Below, in pieces: positions 21,645-30,636 of a stretch of 64,000 nucleotides of DNA. The first letter of the stretch is position 1. Every line of letters starts with the position of its first letter. The stretch is from positions 1,927,001-1,991,000 of the forward strand of contig NZ_CP154874.1 of assembly GCF_041729615.1 (NCBI RefSeq), given 5' to 3'. The translations under genes were made by a program, and so were the position numbers. Below the pieces are notes generated by a model. That model searched no databases and was not told where the DNA came from. It saw nothing but the letters and a program-made list of their open reading frames with translations. The stretch is from Pseudomonas alcaligenes (GTDB taxonomy: Bacteria; Pseudomonadota; Gammaproteobacteria; Pseudomonadales; Pseudomonadaceae).

Positions 21645-22971
21645 ATGAATAACAGAACCCTGTTAGGACTTTCTCTGCTCACTCTGAGCATCAGTACCGG
21701 GCAGGCTGCAATGGCCGCCGGCGAGAAAGGCGAGGGATTTATCGAAGGCAGCAGCCTGACCATCCTCAATCGAAACCTCTACTTCAACCGCGATTTCCGT
21801 AAAGGCCAGGTCCAGCAGCTCGGGTAATGGCTATTCGGAGGAGTGGGCGCATGGCGTGATAGGCCGATTCGAGTCTGGCTTTACCGAGGGCACCGTAGGT
21901 TTTGGTGTCGATGCCTTTGCCATGCTAGGACTCAAACTTGACACCGGCGACGGCCGTTCCGGGGCCGGCGGCTCAGTCGATGTGATGCCTTACAACAGCC
22001 TCGGGCAGGCGGAGGACAACTACTCCAAACTGGGGGGCGCGGTGAAAGCTCGGTTCATGGATACCGAGATCAAGGCAGGCGACGTCTTTCCTGTCAGCCC
22101 GGTCGTCCAATACGGTGATGCGCGGCTGTTACCGGAGAGCTTCCGAGGTGTCACCGTGGTCAACAGCAGCGTGGAAGGATTGTCGCTTCAAGGCGGTCGC
22201 CTCCACTCGATGAGCCAACCCAATACCAGCAGTATGCGCGACGGCTTCGCTACCTTCTACGCGGGCGAAGTCGACTCGCCATGGATCGCCTATTTCGGCG
22301 GTGATTACACGCTTAACGACAATGTGGGCTTCAGTCTCTACACCAGCCGGCTCAAGGATGCCTGGAATCAATATTACGCGGGCACCACGCTGAGCTACCC
22401 GCTTGCGGACGATGTCGCCTTGATCGGCGGGCTGAACTACTACAAGGCGGTCGATGAAGGGAAGCAGCTCCTCGGGAGCTTCGATAACAAGATCTGGAGC
22501 GGCAAGGTCGGCATCCAGTTCGGCGCTCACACCGTGCTGGTGGGTCTCCAGCGCAACAACGGCAATGATGACTTCGACTACTTGCGCCAATCGGACTCCA
22601 TCTACCTCGACAACTCCATCCAGTACAGCGACTTCAACTCGCCCAAGGAGAAGTCATGGCAAGTGCGCTATGACCTGGATATGGAGCCTTTCGGTGTGCC
22701 TGGGTTGAGCTTCATGACTCGATATGCCCAGGGCTGGGATGCCGACTACAGCAACGCCAACGAAGTCTATATGCGCCGTGATGACAACGGCGATCCGTTG
22801 ACCAACCAGAAGCGCTGGGAGCGGGACATCGAGGCCAAGTACGTTGTGCAGTCTGGGTCGTTGAAGGACATGTCCTTTCGCATTCGACAAGCCACGACTC
22901 GCGCCACCGACTTCGAGTCGGATCTGGATGAGTTCCGCCTGATTGTCGAGTACCCGCTGGAAGTTCTCTAA
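21645..22971 (+). pseudogene. OprD-family outer-membrane porin, frameshifted
   Basis: Two frames together encode a full OprD-type porin of about 440 aa. The first (21645-21827) gives a signal peptide ending near AMAAG and NRNLYFNRDFRKG. The sequence then continues in another frame from about 21805 as SSSSGNGYSEEWAHGVIGRFESG to 22971. OprD porins have this join (NRDFR then EEWAHG) in one frame, so a 1-nt shift has occurred near 21803-21815. It is either a true pseudogene or a sequencing error; everything after the shift is intact. The substrate cannot be told. Confidence 0.8.
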
Positions 22972-23058
22972 CCCTGGCAAGCGGGCGGGTTGATTGCCCG
23001 CTTGCGCCTTGGTCCTGCTGTCCCCTCGTAGTGCTCCTTTGGTTTGGAGACAGCCCTT

Positions 23059-23079
23059 GGCGCCCTCGGGCGCCTTTTT
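23059..23079 (+). terminator. Rho-independent terminator after the porin
   Basis: GGCGCC-CTCG-GGCGCC-TTTTT gives a 6-bp GC stem, tetraloop and T5 run, about 90 bp past the porin stop. It separates the porin from the convergent copper operon. Confidence 0.85.
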
Positions 23080-23147
23080 ACTTAGGTTAAAGGGCGTATG
23101 AAAAAGAGTCGGCCACTACACACAAGCGGCCGTGCTGGCAGGCAGTA

Positions 23148-23591
23148 CTACTGAGCGGGATATTCTGCAACGACCTGATCAGACCCCGTCTTGGTCAAGC
23201 CAATGACCTGGTAGGCATGCTGTACGCCATCGACTTCCATGCCGGGGGAGCCCGCCGGCATCCCAGGAACAGCGATGCCCACGAGATCATCGCGCTTGGT
23301 GAGCTCGATGACCTGAGCCGCCGGCACATGACCTTCGACGAACTTGCCGTCAATCACTGCGGTGTGGCAAGACGCCAACCGCGGCGCAACGCCCAGACTT
23401 TGCTTCACTGCCGTCATGTTGCTTTCGACATGGTCGACGACTTTGAAGCCATTCGCTTCGAGGTGTGAGATCCACTTCTTGCAACATCCGCAATTGGCAT
23501 CACGATGGACATCAATCGTCAGGGCATCAGCGGCTTGAACTGCAGATGTGACGGAGAGAGCGGCCAGCAAGGCCAGATATTTAGCTTTCAT
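23148..23591 (-). CDS. DUF411 periplasmic protein, putative copper-binding
   Basis: A 147-aa exported protein (signal peptide cleaved near VQAAD, residue 22) with the DUF411 core: HRDANCGCCKKW, LASCHTAVI and GHVPA. DUF411 proteins are often found in metal-resistance operons, and the CGCCK motif suggests copper or thiol chemistry. I chose the ATG at 23591 because it gives a signal peptide; it overlaps the end of the cytochrome c gene by 11 nt. It is the last gene of the copA operon. Confidence 0.85.
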   Translation of the reverse strand: MKAKYLALLAALSVTSAVQAADALTIDVHRDANCGCCKKWISHLEANGFKVVDHVESNMTAVKQSLGVAPRLASCHTAVIDGKFVEGHVPAAQVIELTKRDDLVGIAVPGMPAGSPGMEVDGVQHAYQVIGLTKTGSDQVVAEYPAQ

Positions 23592-24423
23592 GCACGTGCT
23601 CTTTGCCATCGGCGTGGGTGTGGGTCTTAGGCGAGGCATTCGGAGTTTGCTCGGAATGATGGTCTCCGCCGCTTGGGGCGGCCTCATCCCCGGCATGGTG
23701 ATCATCGCTACTCATGTCCGAATGGTGACCTGCCTCAGGTGCGGAGCCACCCTCGCTATCTGTAGCCGCGGCATCGTGATGGCCAGGCTCTCCGGCATCA
23801 CCTGTTCCATGATGGTCTTCGCCACCGCCGCTATTGCCATGATGGCCAGGCTTGTTGTCGCCGTGCTGACCTTCATGATTGTGCATTTGCGTTTCCCCAC
23901 CACCATGCTGATGGCCGCCACTGGATGCGACGAGTGCTTGGTATTGCTTGGCATCCATCGTCGGCAATTGGTCAAGGAAGGCAACCATGCCCCAGATGTA
24001 CTCATCGCCCATGCTCTTGCCCCACGCAGGCATACCCGTTGCCTTGATGCCATGCTTGATCACCCAGAACGCTGCTGACGGATTGCCATCGACACCGATC
24101 TTGGCGAGGTTGGGAGGCGCAGGATAAAGCGATTGGCTTAGCTCGGTCTCCGCCACACCTGGCGCCAAATGACAGCCGATACACATGGAGTTGTAGTTGC
24201 CCGCACCGGCGCGAATAAGAGCTTGATCATCCAGGTTGGGAACCTCGATGTCCTGCGAACGGACTTCGATAGAGCGGTCACGGGCCATCGTGAGAAACGC
24301 ATGCACTGCAGGAAAATGGGGGTCATCGGCCCCCACGTTGACCACGCCAAAGTAGGCGCCGGCCAGGACAGCTGTGCTACCGACCACGCCGGCCGCCACC
24401 AAAGTTTTAATTGTTCTTTTCAT
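23581..24423 (-). CDS. c-type cytochrome with a long His-rich C-terminal tail
   Basis: A 280-aa periplasmic protein. The N-terminal segment (residues 7-25) is a signal or anchor. One haem site, CIGCH, lies near residue 82, and GMPAWG is the probable axial Met. A single cytochrome c domain ends near residue 165. The last about 110 residues are low-complexity and rich in His, Asp and Gly (HHGTGDAGEPGHHD, HSDMSSDDHHAGD), a composition expected to bind Cu or other metals. It sits between copB and the DUF411 gene. It may move electrons to or from copper handled by the CopA oxidase. Confidence 0.85.
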   Translation of the reverse strand: MKRTIKTLVAAGVVGSTAVLAGAYFGVVNVGADDPHFPAVHAFLTMARDRSIEVRSQDIEVPNLDDQALIRAGAGNYNSMCIGCHLAPGVAETELSQSLYPAPPNLAKIGVDGNPSAAFWVIKHGIKATGMPAWGKSMGDEYIWGMVAFLDQLPTMDAKQYQALVASSGGHQHGGGETQMHNHEGQHGDNKPGHHGNSGGGEDHHGTGDAGEPGHHDAAATDSEGGSAPEAGHHSDMSSDDHHAGDEAAPSGGDHHSEQTPNASPKTHTHADGKEHVHES

Positions 24424-24432
24424 GTCAGGTTC

Positions 24433-25524
24433 TCAAAACCACATCCGGATACCGGCGACAAAACGCGCCTCGTCTACATCACCGCCCTCGTCGCGCACCA
24501 TGTCTGCCGTGTTGCCATAGGAGCGGCTCCAGGAAACCCCGACATAGGGAGCAAACTGTCTGACAATCTCGTAACGCAGACGCAAGCCGAGCTCGGTATT
24601 TGCCAACCCAGACCCCACACCTCGCTCAGGATCGTTCTTGCCGTAGAAGTTCATTTCGGCAGTTGGCTGGAGAATCAGCCGGTTGGTCAGCAGAATGTCG
24701 TACTCGCCCTCCAGTCGGGCAGCAGTTTGGCCATTCTCGCCGACGAAGGCCGTGGCTTCGGCCTCAAAGGCGTAAAGCGCCATGCCCTGGATACCGAAGG
24801 CAGCCCAAGTCTGCGGCGACTCCGGTTTAAAGTCCTGGCGAACGCCCGCGACGACATCCCACCAAGGGCCGATCGAGCGGCCGTACAGCAGCTGTAATTC
24901 AGCGTCCTCGGTAACGCCGTTGGTACGCTCGCCTTCGGAGCGGAACCAGACCCGGTTGATATCACCGCCTACCCAGCCCGACGCATCCCAGGCCAGGGTG
25001 CTGCCCTCATCTGCGTCCTGGTATTCGAGCTGATCGAGCAGGAAAAAACTGTTGATGGCGCTGTCGTGAACCTTGTGGCCAGGTAATGGCGGGAAAGCCG
25101 CTTGGCGATCAGCATCCGTCAGAACGGGAATCGGCGTACGGCTGGTGGTTCTCGGGGCTTCAGCGGAGCCATGGTTCATCTTTGAATGATCCATGCCCTC
25201 CATCTGTCCTTGCATGGCGCCATGCCCCATCTTGCTGTGATCCATAGCCTGGGCCTTCTCTTGGCTCTGGCCGTGGCCCATCTGGCTATGATCCATGCTG
25301 CCCGAAGCACCCTGCATGGCACCATGGTCCATCTTGCTGTGATCCATGCCCTCCATCGGCGCTTTGGTAGCGCCGTGGCTCATCTGGCTATGGTCCATCG
25401 ACATGGTGCCGTGCCCCATTGCCGAATGATCCATTTCTTCCGCAGCCAAAGTAACGCCGCCGCTGAACGCACTCAGCGACACAGCCAGCGCCAAGAGAGA
25501 TGGACGTGAAAACCTAGTGGTCAT
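24433..25524 (-). CDS. copB: Copper-resistance outer-membrane protein CopB (PcoB family)
   Basis: A 363-aa outer-membrane protein with a signal peptide cleaved near LAAEE. The periplasmic N-terminal region has repeated MDHSxMxHG units (residues about 30-120). A C-terminal beta-barrel of the CopB family follows ([26 protein letters not shown], ending MWF, with a terminal Phe as usual for outer-membrane barrels). It binds copper and works with CopA. The ATG at 25524 overlaps the upstream small gene by 11 nt; an in-frame start at 25557 would lie inside it. Confidence 0.92.
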   Translation of the reverse strand: MTTRFSRPSLLALAVSLSAFSGGVTLAAEEMDHSAMGHGTMSMDHSQMSHGATKAPMEGMDHSKMDHGAMQGASGSMDHSQMGHGQSQEKAQAMDHSKMGHGAMQGQMEGMDHSKMNHGSAEAPRTTSRTPIPVLTDADRQAAFPPLPGHKVHDSAINSFFLLDQLEYQDADEGSTLAWDASGWVGGDINRVWFRSEGERTNGVTEDAELQLLYGRSIGPWWDVVAGVRQDFKPESPQTWAAFGIQGMALYAFEAEATAFVGENGQTAARLEGEYDILLTNRLILQPTAEMNFYGKNDPERGVGSGLANTELGLRLRYEIVRQFAPYVGVSWSRSYGNTADMVRDEGGDVDEARFVAGIRMWF

Positions 25525-25828
25525 GGTTCGAACCTGCTTCGGCTTCGGTGCCGCCATGCTTATCCATCATGTTTTCGTGATTCATGCCGTCATGCTTCAT
25601 GTCTCCGTGATCCATGGCGCCATGATCCATATGCTGGCCAGCCGCCTTATCCTTCGACTGATCTGCGTGATTGCCACTGGCGGTCTTGGGTACAGCCGAC
25701 TCGGCAGCATGTTGTTCGTGCTCACTGTGCCCCTCACCTGCCAACGAAACCGGTGCGTGCAGGGCAGCCAATAGGCTGAACATGACTGCGCTGCCAGCCA
25801 GGGCATTTCGCTTCATAAAAGTGCTCAT
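25514..25828 (-). CDS. Small exported His/Met-rich protein, probable copper chelator
   Basis: A 104-aa protein with a signal peptide (cleaved near SLAGE, residue 31). The mature part is rich in His, Met, Asp and Lys, with [19 protein letters not shown] in the second half and a terminal NHDH. It belongs to no domain I recognise. It lies 12 nt after copA and overlaps copB by 11 nt, so it is part of the operon. The Met/His units are those of the CopB N-terminus, so it may be a freed or duplicated metal-binding segment. Confidence 0.75.
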   Translation of the reverse strand: MSTFMKRNALAGSAVMFSLLAALHAPVSLAGEGHSEHEQHAAESAVPKTASGNHADQSKDKAAGQHMDHGAMDHGDMKHDGMNHENMMDKHGGTEAEAGSNHDH

Positions 25829-25840
25829 CAGAAATCTCCT

Positions 25841-27655
25841 TTACTCATCCACACGAACTTCACGGAACATGCCCATTTCCATGTGGAGCAACAGGTGGCA
25901 GTGATAGGCCCAACGACCCAACGCATCGGCAGTCACTCGATAGCTGCGCTTGGAACCTGGCGGCATGTCGATGGTGTGTTTACGCACCAGGAAATTGCCG
26001 TTCGCATCCTCCAGGTCGCTCCACATGCCATGAAGATGGATCGGATGAGTCATCATGGTGTCGTTGACCAGCGTGATGCGAACACGCTCGCCGTACTTGA
26101 GGCGCAGAGGCTCGGCGTCAGAGAACTTGATTCCATCGAAGGACCAGGAGAATTTCTCCATATGCCCGGTGAGGTGCAGCTCGATGGTGCGACTTGGCTC
26201 ACGCCCGTCCGGATCAGGGAAGGTGCTGCGCAGGTCAGAGTACGTCAGCACGCGCCGGCCGTTATCACGCAGGCCGATACCTGGGTCGTCCAGCTTGTGC
26301 GTCGGCGTCATGGTCTGCATGTCGACCAAAGGATTGTTGGTCTCTGAGGCCGGGTGTGCCTGCATGTTGCCAGCCATGCCAGCCATGCCAGCCATGTTTG
26401 AATGATCCATTCCGGCCATCTGGCTGTGATCCATACCAGCCATGCCACCCTGCATGCTGCCATGATCCATTCCCGCCATATTGCCCTGATCCATCCCGGC
26501 CATGTTCCCGTGATCCATACCGCCCATGCTGCCGTGATCCATACCCATGTCGCCCATGGCAATCAGCGGACGCGGGTCGGGGCTGGGTACTGGTGCACTC
26601 AACCCCTCCTGTACAGCAAGGGTGCCGCGCGCATAGCCAGTGCGATCCATGGATTGTGCAAACACGGTATACGCCTGTTCGCTGTCTGGTTCGACGATCA
26701 CGTCGTAGGTCTCGGCCACGGCGATACGGAACTCGTCGACGCTGACCGGTTTGACGTGCAGACCATCGGCCGCAACCACAGTCATCTTCAGGCCCGGGAT
26801 GCGCACATCGAAATAGGTCATCGCCGAGGCGTTGATGAAGCGCAGGCGGATCTTTTCGCCTGGTTTGAATATGCCGGTCCAGTTGCCATTGGGTGCCTGG
26901 CCATTCATCAGGTAGGTGTAGGTGTAGCCACTGACGTCAGCGAGATCCGTCGGGCTCATCTTCATCTCGGCCCACATCTTGCGATCGGCTACGGCGGCGG
27001 ACCAACCCATCTCGCTTACGTCATCGATGAAGTCACCAACGGTGCGTTTGTGCTGGTTGTAGTAGTCCGACTGTTTCTTGAGCTTGGCCAGTACCCGCGT
27101 TGGATTTTCATCCGTCCAGTCGCTCAGCAACACGACGTAATCACGGTCGTAACTGAAGGGCTCGGGCTCCTTGGCATCGATGACCAGCGCGCCGTATACG
27201 CCGACCTGCTCCTGCAGCCCCGAGTGACTGTGATACCAGTAGGTACCGTTCTGGTTGACCTTGAACTTGTACTCATACATGCCGTCAGGGGCGATGCCAT
27301 GGAAGCTCAGGCCAGGAACACCATCCATGTTCGCCGGCAGGATGATGCCGTGCCAATGGATGGAGGTGTCCTCCTTGAGGCGGTTGCGCACGCGCAATGT
27401 GACGGTATCGCCTTCGCGCCAACGAAGAATCGGCCCAGGGAGCGAGCCGTTGATGGTCATGGCCGTGCGCGCTGCGCCGGTGATGTTCACCGGGGTTTCA
27501 CCGATGAATAGGTCGAATTCGTTACCAGTCAGTACGTTGGGCTGGCCGGGGCTGTTCACCGCCCAGACCGGCGTGCGCCACAGCCCCAACCCGCCCAGGA
27601 TACCGGTGGCGGCCAGGCCTTTGACGAAGGTTCGCCTAGTGGTTTTGCTGTGCAT
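25841..27655 (-). CDS. copA: Periplasmic multicopper oxidase CopA (PcoA family)
   Basis: A 604-aa Tat-exported oxidase ([14 protein letters not shown] twin-arginine motif) that oxidises Cu(I) to less toxic Cu(II) in the periplasm. Copper ligands are present in all four blocks: [21 protein letters not shown] and [13 protein letters not shown], the last including type-1 copper. Between domains 2 and 3 lies a long Met/His repeat of MDHGxM and MAGMDH units (DNA about 26370-26550). The ATG at 27655 starts the Tat signal; the frame is open further upstream without meaning. It leads copA-(25514 gene)-copB-cyt c-DUF411. Confidence 0.95.
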   Translation of the reverse strand: MHSKTTRRTFVKGLAATGILGGLGLWRTPVWAVNSPGQPNVLTGNEFDLFIGETPVNITGAARTAMTINGSLPGPILRWREGDTVTLRVRNRLKEDTSIHWHGIILPANMDGVPGLSFHGIAPDGMYEYKFKVNQNGTYWYHSHSGLQEQVGVYGALVIDAKEPEPFSYDRDYVVLLSDWTDENPTRVLAKLKKQSDYYNQHKRTVGDFIDDVSEMGWSAAVADRKMWAEMKMSPTDLADVSGYTYTYLMNGQAPNGNWTGIFKPGEKIRLRFINASAMTYFDVRIPGLKMTVVAADGLHVKPVSVDEFRIAVAETYDVIVEPDSEQAYTVFAQSMDRTGYARGTLAVQEGLSAPVPSPDPRPLIAMGDMGMDHGSMGGMDHGNMAGMDQGNMAGMDHGSMQGGMAGMDHSQMAGMDHSNMAGMAGMAGNMQAHPASETNNPLVDMQTMTPTHKLDDPGIGLRDNGRRVLTYSDLRSTFPDPDGREPSRTIELHLTGHMEKFSWSFDGIKFSDAEPLRLKYGERVRITLVNDTMMTHPIHLHGMWSDLEDANGNFLVRKHTIDMPPGSKRSYRVTADALGRWAYHCHLLLHMEMGMFREVRVDE

Positions 27656-27809
27656 GCCGTTGTGTCCAGTCAAATAAGCCGGAACTATCAGGACCGGCGT
27701 TGATGATATTGGCGACTTCAGTTTCAGTGGGCGCTGCCCTCTGCGGACAGCGCACCAGTCACTGCTGCCGCGAGCAGTATGAAACTGCCACATCTCCCCC
27801 CTCAGGGTG

Positions 27810-27825
27810 ATTACATTTCTGTCAG
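27810..27825 (-). promoter_or_regulatory. CopR box upstream of copA
   Basis: Read toward copA, CTGACAGAAATGTAAT matches CTGACA-N5-GTAAT exactly, the box I recall for CopR of P. aeruginosa. It lies 155 bp before the copA ATG and 7 bp after the ptrA stop, so copA has its own regulated promoter. Confidence 0.75.
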
Positions 27826-27831
27826 CTTGGC

Positions 27832-28038
27832 TCAGCAGTTGGCGTGCTTGAGCTGCTTGCTCTGCTCGCCGGTGACCGGGGCCTCGCCTTTTTGTTGCTG
27901 AGCGAGCTGATTGGCTTCCATGGATGTCTGCCGGGCCTGCTCCATGCGAGCAAATGTACGCTCGGCGCCGCCTTCGGCCATGGCAAGGCTGGAAACACTG
28001 AGAGCGGCTACTACGAACAGCGCCTTGATCGATTTCAT
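27832..28038 (-). CDS. ptrA: PtrA-like copper-induced small periplasmic protein
   Basis: A 68-aa protein with a signal peptide ([21 protein letters not shown]) and a short charged mature part ([19 protein letters not shown], one Cys at the end). It resembles PtrA of P. aeruginosa, a copper-induced protein next to copRS that was first described as a type III secretion repressor. It is transcribed toward copA from the region holding the CopR box at 28143. Its N-terminal 40 residues are shared with the DUF2790 protein at 21156. Confidence 0.75.
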   Translation of the reverse strand: MKSIKALFVVAALSVSSLAMAEGGAERTFARMEQARQTSMEANQLAQQQKGEAPVTGEQSKQLKHANC

Positions 28039-28142
28039 TTTGGATTCCTCGTGGGTTCGGGTAAGCCTCTGGATAACCGAGGCCGAGCATCAGGCTCGAT
28101 GTCACCTTAGCCAGAGCGCCCTGTCAGAAGCCTGAACCGCAC

Positions 28143-28158
28143 ATTACAGTTCTGTCAG
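28143..28158. promoter_or_regulatory. CopR box between ptrA and bufA
   Basis: ATTACAGTTCTGTCAG, or CTGACA-GAACT-GTAAT on the other strand, is an exact match to the box. It lies 105 bp before ptrA and 131 bp before bufA in a divergent intergenic region and could serve either or both. Confidence 0.75.
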
Positions 28159-28288
28159 GTAGGCATTTCTTTCTTGTCGAGCCTCCCGCCTGCTCGGTAG
28201 TGTCTAACCAGTGTCCTTCCTCTGCCTTGCAAGCTTTGTGGAAAGGCATACCCGACCTGATCCGACACCACCAAGAGAGATAACCACC

Positions 28289-28549
28289 ATGTCGACAAAA
28301 TCCAACGCCGCCACCGGCGCCGCACTGGCCCTGGTTGCCGCCAGCCTCTTCACCACCCTGCCGGCACAGGCGGCGCAAGATGCCAAGGCGGCAGAAGTAC
28401 AGTGCTTCGGCGTCAACGCCTGCAAGGGACAGAACGACTGCATGACCGCCAAGAACTCCTGCAAAGGCCAAGGCGAGTGCAAAGGCCAGGGCTTCAAGCT
28501 GATGACCCAGGCCAAATGTGATGAAGCCGGTGGCAAGACCAGCGAGTGA
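28289..28549 (+). CDS. bufA: Bufferin precursor peptide, BufA2-type RiPP
   Basis: An 86-aa precursor: signal peptide (cleaved near AQAAQ, residue 28), then a Cys-rich core with six Cys in a repeated pattern (QCFGVNACKGQNDCM and SCKGQGECKGQGF). This is the pattern of BufA2-type bufferins. In these, an MNIO enzyme with its partner converts some Cys to thiooxazole rings to make a copper-chelating peptide exported to the periplasm. The partners bufB and bufC follow directly. The ATG at 28289 is preferred because the signal peptide starts there. A CopR box lies upstream. Confidence 0.85.
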   Translation: MSTKSNAATGAALALVAASLFTTLPAQAAQDAKAAEVQCFGVNACKGQNDCMTAKNSCKGQGECKGQGFKLMTQAKCDEAGGKTSE

Positions 28550-28594
28550 TACCGCCCCGGGGAGTGCCTGCCACTCCCCTTACTGGAGCCGTGA

Positions 28595-29437
28595 ATGAGC
28601 ATGCGCAATACGCTGGGGTTTGGTCTTGGCCTACGCAGCGAGTATTACCAGCAGATCCTGGAGCAGCGACCCGCGGTCGACTGGTTCGAGATCATTTCCG
28701 AGAACTACATGGTAGAGGGCGGCAAGGCCCTCTACTTTCTCGACGCGATCAAAGAGCACTACCCCCTGGTGATGCATGGAGTTTCCCTGTCGATCGGCGG
28801 CTCTCACACCCTGGACATCGACTACTTGCGGCAGCTCAGGAAGCTGGCGGATCGGATCCAGCCCCATTGGATTTCCGATCACCTGTGCTGGAGCCGTGGC
28901 AATGCCCATCAGCTGCATGACCTGCTGCCCCTGCCGTTCACCGAGGAAAGCCTGCAGCATGTCGCCGCCAGGGTGCGCACGGTGCAGGACATCCTGGAGC
29001 GCCCCCTGGTGCTGGAAAACGTCTCCGCCTACCTGCAGTGGAAAACCTCCTGCATGAGCGAGTCACAGTTCCTTGCAGAGCTGTGCCAGCTGACCGGCTG
29101 CGAGCTGCTGCTCGATGTAAACAACGTCTATGTCAGCTCGCGCAATCAGGGATTCGATCCCTGGCAATTCATCATGGAGCTGCCGCATGAGCGGATCCGC
29201 CAGATTCACCTGGCCGGACACAGCGACTACGGACAGTACCTCATCGACACCCATGACGCGCCCATCGCTGATACGGTCTGGGCACTCTACGGCAAGACAC
29301 TGGGCCAGCTCGGCGCGACCGCAACCCTAATCGAGCGGGACGACCACTTCCCGTCCCTCGACGAGCTTTTGGCCGAACTGAAGCAGGCGCGCGCGCTTGC
29401 CGATGACGCGCTGAACAGGGCTGAATCATGCAGCTGA
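28595..29437 (+). CDS. bufB: MNIO-family peptide-modifying oxidase BufB (DUF692)
   Basis: A 280-aa TIM-barrel enzyme of the DUF692 family, multinuclear non-haem iron oxidases that modify cysteines of RiPP precursors. Family motifs: GLGLRSEYY at the start, WFEIISENYM, HGVSLSIGG, WISDHLCW, LENVSAYLQW, LLLDVNNVYVSS, IHLAGHSDYG and LIERDDHFP. The His, Asp and Glu metal ligands are therefore present. It has a GGAG ribosome site and overlaps bufC by 10 nt. It lies 46 bp after bufA. Confidence 0.92.
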   Translation: MSMRNTLGFGLGLRSEYYQQILEQRPAVDWFEIISENYMVEGGKALYFLDAIKEHYPLVMHGVSLSIGGSHTLDIDYLRQLRKLADRIQPHWISDHLCWSRGNAHQLHDLLPLPFTEESLQHVAARVRTVQDILERPLVLENVSAYLQWKTSCMSESQFLAELCQLTGCELLLDVNNVYVSSRNQGFDPWQFIMELPHERIRQIHLAGHSDYGQYLIDTHDAPIADTVWALYGKTLGQLGATATLIERDDHFPSLDELLAELKQARALADDALNRAESCS

Positions 29438-30219
29438 ACGCACTGCAGGATGCCCTGCAAGCCTACCTTGCAGGCGAATCCGATAGCCCTCCGGCCGAGC
29501 TGTTGGCGCAGCTTCAAGGCAGTACCGCGCTAGGCGCAGCCGACGGCCTGAGGATCTACCACAACGCCTACCGCGCGCGCCTGCTGGCGGTATTGCGCGA
29601 GGACTTCCCGGCGCTGCAGCAATGGCTGGGAGCGGAGTCGTTCGAGCAACTTGCGTTGGCCTATCTGGCCACCTGGCCGCCGCAGCACTACAGCCTTCGC
29701 TGGCTGGGCGAGAAGCTTCCCGAGTTCATCGCCGGCTACGTCGCGGAACCGCAGCTATCGCCACTGCGCGAGCTCGCCACGCTGGAATGGGCCTTTACCC
29801 TGGCATTCGATGCCGAGGACGCCGACGCGCTCTCGGCAGAAGGCATGAACCGCTTCTCGGCCGAAGACTGGGTCGCCCTTACGGCAACGCTGGTACCCTC
29901 TGCCAACTGGCTGGAGCTGCGCTACAACACGCTGGCGCTGTGGAAAGCAGCCAAGGACGGGAAGCCGCTCCCGGAGATCACCCGCCTGGCTATCGATTGC
30001 AGCTGCCTGATCTGGCGTCATGATCTGCTATCTAGGTACCGCAGTCTGGAACCTGATGAAGCGATGGCGCTGAGGCTGTTCGCAGGCGGTGAGCCCTTTG
30101 CCGGACTCTGTGAGTCGCTGCTCGCACGCCATGCCGAACAGGCACCAATGCAGGCTGCAATCTGGTTGCGACAGTGGGTGAGTGATGGGCTGTTGGTTCG
30201 ATTTAAAGCCGAGGCATGA
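29428..30219 (+). CDS. bufC: BufC-type partner protein (DUF2063)
   Basis: A 263-aa protein with the N-terminal DUF2063 domain (LRIYHNAYRARLLAVLREDFPALQQWLG, seen in part at residues 42-70) and a C-terminal part resembling RRE-like partners. In MNIO systems this protein binds the precursor and activates the oxidase. It overlaps bufB by 10 nt, so the two are translationally coupled. No DoxX-type membrane gene follows, unlike some bufferin operons. Confidence 0.88.
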   Translation: MQLNALQDALQAYLAGESDSPPAELLAQLQGSTALGAADGLRIYHNAYRARLLAVLREDFPALQQWLGAESFEQLALAYLATWPPQHYSLRWLGEKLPEFIAGYVAEPQLSPLRELATLEWAFTLAFDAEDADALSAEGMNRFSAEDWVALTATLVPSANWLELRYNTLALWKAAKDGKPLPEITRLAIDCSCLIWRHDLLSRYRSLEPDEAMALRLFAGGEPFAGLCESLLARHAEQAPMQAAIWLRQWVSDGLLVRFKAEA

Positions 30220-30277
30220 GGGCCACTGCAAAGCAGTGGCCCACTCCATTAAGCCAATTATGGGTACCGACAGCGCC

Positions 30278-30478
30278 CTAGGCGCCAATCGCAGCCCCAA
30301 AGCCGAGCTTCTGCACCAGATCGCGAATGACTGCCGCGCTTTCACCGGTGTCGACCGAAACTATACCACTGGCTCGGTCAATTTCGACTCGTGCATGCTG
30401 ATCCAGGGACTGGATAGCTCTCGTGATCTTGCCCACACAGCTGCCACAGCCCATTCCCGTCACCTTCAAAACGACCAT
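30278..30478 (-). CDS. copZ: Copper chaperone CopZ (HMA domain)
   Basis: A 66-aa single heavy-metal-associated domain with the Cu(I)-binding motif GMGCGSC at residues 8-14. It carries Cu(I) in the cytoplasm to the ATPase or to CueR. It stands alone, 158 nt downstream of the ATPase gene and with its own CueR-type promoter. The first Cys is preceded by Gly (MGCGSC), a common variant in Pseudomonas. Confidence 0.9.
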   Translation of the reverse strand: MVVLKVTGMGCGSCVGKITRAIQSLDQHARVEIDRASGIVSVDTGESAAVIRDLVQKLGFGAAIGA

Positions 30479-30520
30479 AGATCACCTCATCTCAGGAACG
30501 GCACCCGTTGCCGTACCCTC

Positions 30521-30551
30521 AGCATCAACCTTGCCACCTTGGCAAGGTCAA
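30521..30551 (-). promoter_or_regulatory. CueR-type promoter of copZ
   Basis: On the minus strand, TTGACC (-35) and GATGCT (-10) are separated by 19 bp, the long spacer typical of MerR-family promoters. Between them is a perfect inverted repeat, CCTTGCC-N5-GGCAAGG (30529-30547). It is 43 bp from the copZ start. No cueR gene is in the window, so the host's CueR would act here. Confidence 0.8.
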
Positions 30552-30636
30552 GCACCTGTGAACGAAGCATGAAAATCAGCGCCGGACAGGTCAGTGAAAC
30601 GAACCCCATAAGGTTTCCAGCCAATAACAGGTGTGG

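Noticed and set aside
22973-23008. Hairpin just after the porin as its terminator
   Set aside because: The stem (GCAAGCGGGC / GCCCGCTTGC) is strong but no T run follows; the site at 23059-23079 is a better terminator.
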